From: Pseudorhodoferax sp965279475
Lineage (GTDB): Bacteria > Pseudomonadota > Gammaproteobacteria > Burkholderiales > Burkholderiaceae_C
Assembly (NCBI GenBank): GCA_965279475.1
Contig: CBDIIA010000003.1
Location: 3,658,001-3,722,000 of the forward strand
Length of the DNA stretch: 64,000 nt
Direction of reading: 5' to 3'
A program made the translations under genes and the position numbers. The notes below the pieces were generated by a model. That model was not told the DNA's origin. It was given only the letters and a program-made list of their open reading frames with translations, and did not search any database. Positions 59,384-64,000 of the stretch are shown here, in pieces. How positions within the stretch are numbered: the first letter of the stretch is position 1; every line of letters starts with the position of its first letter.

Positions 59384-60426
59384 CGCACACGAACACCACC
59401 CCCCTGTCACCGGTCGATGACGCTGCCTGGCTGCAACCAGTGTCGGCGGCCGAACCGTGCGGCCCCAACCTCGAATACGAACAGGACTACGCGGTCCTGT
59501 TCGCACGGTTTGCACCGCAGACGGACGCCCAGTACGGCAGCTTCGTCGACAGACCCGAGCCGCCCGACTGGGCCGAAGTCGAACGCGACTGCCGCAGGCT
59601 GCTGTTGCGCAGCAAGGACATCTCCATCCTCGTCTGGCTCGCGCGCTGCCGCACGCGGCTGGCGGCGGCGGTGGGGCTGCGCGACGTCCTGCGCATGCTC
59701 GTGCAACTCCTGCAGCGGTACCCCGACGACGTGCATCCCCAGCGCCGGATCGAAGGCGAAGACGATCCCGCCGTACGAGCGAATGCACTGGCCGCGCTGA
59801 CGGATCCGCAGGGTCTGCTGTCCGACGTGCGCGACGTGGTGCTGTCGCCCACCACGGCGTACCGGCTGACCGTGAAGGACGTCGAACGTGCCCACGCCAT
59901 CCCGAGAGCCGTCGATGCCTTGCCGATCGAATCCGTCATACAACAGCTCGATGACTTGCGCGCCCAGGGCCACCTCCAACTGCAGGCACTGGCCGAATGC
60001 GGCGCGTTGCTGCAAGACATCGCCCAATGGAGCCAACAGCATCTGCAGGAGGACGCGCCGGCCTTGACGGTGTGGACGAAGCTGCTGGCGCCGTATTCCG
60101 GCGACGCGTTGGCTGCACCACGCACACCGCCCCCACCTGTCGATGCGGTTCAGGCGGCGCTCGCGCCTAGTCTGGGCCCCGCCCTTTTGCCTGAGCCAGC
60201 AGCCCCGCCCCTGGCTCGGCACGCAGCGGACCACACGGCCCCGGCAGCCGGGCAGCGCGAGCAGGTCCGCGCTCACATCCGCACCGCCAGGGAGTGGCTG
60301 GACCTGCACGAGCCCAGCAGTCCGGTCGCGGTTCTGCTGAAGCAGGCCGAGCGTTTGCTGGGAAGACGGTTTTCCGAAGTCGCACAGGCCATTCCGCCCG
60401 ATCTGCTGGCGCAGTGGGACCAGTAG
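59380..60426 (+). CDS. tssA: T6SS TssA (ImpA_N domain)
   Basis: A 348-residue TssA-type protein. The N-terminal ImpA_N domain shows PCGPNLEYEQDY, EVERDCRRLLLRSKDISILVWLARC and HPQRRIEGEDDPAVRANALA. After a Pro/Ala-rich linker a short C-terminal helical part follows (AREWLDLHEPSSPVAVLLKQAERLLG), as in short TssA classes. TssA primes sheath polymerisation. It is last of the block; the 150 bp after it show nothing distinct. Confidence 0.9.
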   Translation: MTHTNTTPLSPVDDAAWLQPVSAAEPCGPNLEYEQDYAVLFARFAPQTDAQYGSFVDRPEPPDWAEVERDCRRLLLRSKDISILVWLARCRTRLAAAVGLRDVLRMLVQLLQRYPDDVHPQRRIEGEDDPAVRANALAALTDPQGLLSDVRDVVLSPTTAYRLTVKDVERAHAIPRAVDALPIESVIQQLDDLRAQGHLQLQALAECGALLQDIAQWSQQHLQEDAPALTVWTKLLAPYSGDALAAPRTPPPPVDAVQAALAPSLGPALLPEPAAPPLARHAADHTAPAAGQREQVRAHIRTAREWLDLHEPSSPVAVLLKQAERLLGRRFSEVAQAIPPDLLAQWDQ

Positions 60427-60576
60427 CGGCGTACACGCCTTCGGAGCAGGCAGGCCGGCCGACACAGTTCTGCCACGGTGCTTGCGGGCCCATCCCACAG
60501 AATCCATCTCGTCGCAGCCCTTGGCCTGGTGGAGTCCCCGGCCCGGTTGTCGCAGCGGCAGCACGAGGAACCCACG

Positions 60577-62628
<2,052 letters not shown>

Positions 62629-62678
62629 CGCGGCCCGGCGCACTCCGTCGCCCGTGCCGCTGAACCGGGACGGCAGTC

Positions 62679-62909
62679 TCAGCCTTCGTCGGATCGCGCG
62701 GCGAAGATGTCCAGCACCACCATGCCGGCCAATGCCGCAGCCGCCACGACGATGCCGACCCAGGCGGCATCGAGCAACCGATCGGCAGCCGGTCGATGTA
62801 CGAAAAGACGAACCAGAAAGCAGCTCGCCGTGCAGAACAGTCCGCCGTAGCACACGACGCGAAGCCTGGCGCTCACCCGGGACGCCCGCTGATGGGCCTG
62901 TTGGATCAT
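62679..62909 (-). CDS. Small two-helix membrane protein, function unknown
   Basis: A 76-residue protein with a basic start (MIQQAHQRASRVSARLR), two transmembrane segments (VVCYGGLFCTASCFLVRLF and AAWVGIVVAAAALAGMVVL) and an acidic tail. No strong ribosome site. It is convergent with the histidine kinase gene. No family recognised. Confidence 0.5.
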   Translation of the reverse strand: MIQQAHQRASRVSARLRVVCYGGLFCTASCFLVRLFVHRPAADRLLDAAWVGIVVAAAALAGMVVLDIFAARSDEG

Positions 62910-63059
62910 CCGGCGATGGTGCCGTCACCTGCCCGCAACGTCATACGCGTAGCCTGACGGGGTTCATATCCGCCGTTCCATACCCGTGGCGGCCTGAAGC
63001 TGCTGCATACTTCCTATTTCGCTCCCTTCTTTTCACTTTTTGAATGGCGGCCGGCGTTC

Positions 63060-63974
63060 ATGATTTACCTGTTTCCGACCTTTCCGATGCGTGAGCGGAC
63101 GTTCGATGGACAGCAACTTCCCGGGTTTCTGGAGATCCAGGACCACTGGACGGCGCAAGCGACGAAGGTCGTCGAGTTGGATTTCGAATGCCTGTCGGCG
63201 CCGCCGCCCGACGAAAGCGAAGCCGCCCAGCAGTTCGCCCTGCAGGCACATTACGCCTGCATCATCGAAAGCGTCGCGATGGCGCAATGGCTCGAAACGG
63301 CCGCAGGCCCCTGCACCTGCGCCGTTCCCTACAGCATGGGCCTGTTCGCAGCGGTCGCCCATGCGCGGGCGATCGATTTCCAGCCTGTGCTTGCGCTGGT
63401 GCGCGAGATCTGCGCAGCCGCGCACCAGACCGCGACCAGCAGCACCTGGGCCGTTGGCGCGGTGGTCGACCTTGCGTTGCCGCGGGTGCGCGAGTTGATG
63501 GCGCAGGCCTCGCCGGATCTGGAGGTCACCGACCGTTACGGCGCCAACACCGTGCTCTTCACCGGGCTGCGCGAGCCGGTGACCACGGTGCTGGACCAGG
63601 CACTGGCGGAAGGCGCTTCGTCCACACGCCTCATCCCGATCACGGCACCGTTCCATACCACCGCCTTGCGGGCGATCGAGCCGGCCATCACCGCCGCGCT
63701 GGAACGCACTCGCGTCCGTGCACCCGCGTGGCCCATCCTCTCGTCGATCACCCAGGAACTACTGCGGACCGAAGACGACATCCGCGCCGAGATCTGCCGC
63801 AACGTCTGCCGCCCGATGAACTGGTTCGCGACGCTGCAGATCGCCCTGGCCCGCCCGGAGAAGGAGATGGTCGAGAGTGGTGCGAGCCTCGCCCTGACCG
63901 AACTGGCGCGCGACCTGTTTCCAGGCGCGGGCCGCTACCGCGACTTTCGTGATCTGCAGGCCGTGAATGGGTGA
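63060..63974 (+). CDS. Malonyl-CoA:ACP transacylase-like acyltransferase
   Basis: A 304-residue FabD/MdcH-type acyltransferase. Nucleophile S92 lies in PYSMGLFAA, where most family members have G-H-S-x-G, so the His before Ser is Tyr. The catalytic H199 is in ITAPFHT. The start MIYLFPTFPMRERT differs from the usual FPGQGSQ, suggesting a specialised enzyme of a polyketide, fatty-acid or malonate pathway rather than housekeeping FabD. The gene ends 26 bp before the right edge, so its partners are out of view. No clear ribosome site. The 62910-63059 gap shows nothing firm. Confidence 0.75.
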   Translation: MIYLFPTFPMRERTFDGQQLPGFLEIQDHWTAQATKVVELDFECLSAPPPDESEAAQQFALQAHYACIIESVAMAQWLETAAGPCTCAVPYSMGLFAAVAHARAIDFQPVLALVREICAAAHQTATSSTWAVGAVVDLALPRVRELMAQASPDLEVTDRYGANTVLFTGLREPVTTVLDQALAEGASSTRLIPITAPFHTTALRAIEPAITAALERTRVRAPAWPILSSITQELLRTEDDIRAEICRNVCRPMNWFATLQIALARPEKEMVESGASLALTELARDLFPGAGRYRDFRDLQAVNG

Positions 63975-64000
63975 GCAGGCACCGGCCCCGCCACCCGTGT

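Overview
The window is GC-rich (about two-thirds G+C by eye), densely packed, and strongly biased to G/C at third codon positions. The gene set points to a betaproteobacterium of the order Burkholderiales, in the Rubrivivax/Leptothrix/Ideonella/Comamonadaceae neighbourhood. It includes an alpha-2-macroglobulin/PBP1C pair, long-form QueF, a type VI secretion block with TagF and TagK, a bacteriophytochrome with its haem oxygenase, methanethiol methyltransferase, and extragenic repeats of the kind seen in that group. This placement is inference from content; no rRNA gene is present.

Layout. 1-6.6 kb (minus strand): the start of a CFA-synthase-like methyltransferase, a translationally coupled NADAR/MFS pair, a 186-bp element with 21-bp terminal inverted repeats, and an SbcCD-like (YhaN/YhaO-like) ATPase/nuclease pair. 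6.7-16.9 kb (plus): a 1984-residue alpha-2-macroglobulin and penicillin-binding protein 1C, normally adjacent genes, here split by a VapBC toxin-antitoxin pair and a GSU2403-type nucleotidyltransferase. 17-24 kb: a lactonase-like beta-propeller protein under a promoter with a GntR-style operator, an L-lactate dehydrogenase, a DHH phosphoesterase, DNA polymerase IV, small membrane or secreted proteins, and a dienoyl-CoA isomerase. 24-29 kb (minus): an apparent five-gene operon of DUF4331 protein, lipoprotein, TPR protein, HupE/UreJ protein and alpha/beta hydrolase. 29-32 kb: haem oxygenase and bacteriophytochrome overlapping by four bases. 32-35.5 kb: yaaA, prolyl-4-hydroxylase-like, alpha/beta hydrolase, queF. 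35.6-40.4 kb: an FAD monooxygenase with a DUF2783 partner, mddA, a divergently transcribed SARP-domain/alpha-beta-hydrolase fusion, and a DUF4242 protein. 40.5-47.7 kb: housekeeping genes valS, galU, a GlpQ-like phosphodiesterase, tusA, a Nudix hydrolase and cysM. 47.8-60.4 kb: tRNA-Leu, then a T6SS block tssL-tssM-tagF-tagK-tssE-tssF-tssG-tssA, nearly every junction overlapping. 60.5-64 kb: a hybrid GAF/PAS histidine kinase and a malonyl-transferase-like gene at the right edge.

How the genes work together. The A2M/PBP1C pair is a periplasmic defence and peptidoglycan-repair unit. The phytochrome operon makes its own biliverdin. The T6SS block encodes the membrane anchor (TssL, TssM), part of the baseplate (TssE, F, G), TssA and accessory regulators, but not the sheath, Hcp, VgrG, ClpV, TssJ or TssK, which must lie elsewhere. 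The most interesting regulatory hypothesis is at 38.4 kb. Two perfect heptamers, 11 bp apart, sit between mddA and a gene encoding a SARP-type DNA-binding/BTAD protein fused to an alpha/beta hydrolase. This is the spacing known for SARP binding sites, and the inner repeat lies 9 bp from a possible mddA -10 element. It suggests a regulator with a built-in hydrolase sensor controlling dimethyl sulfide formation.
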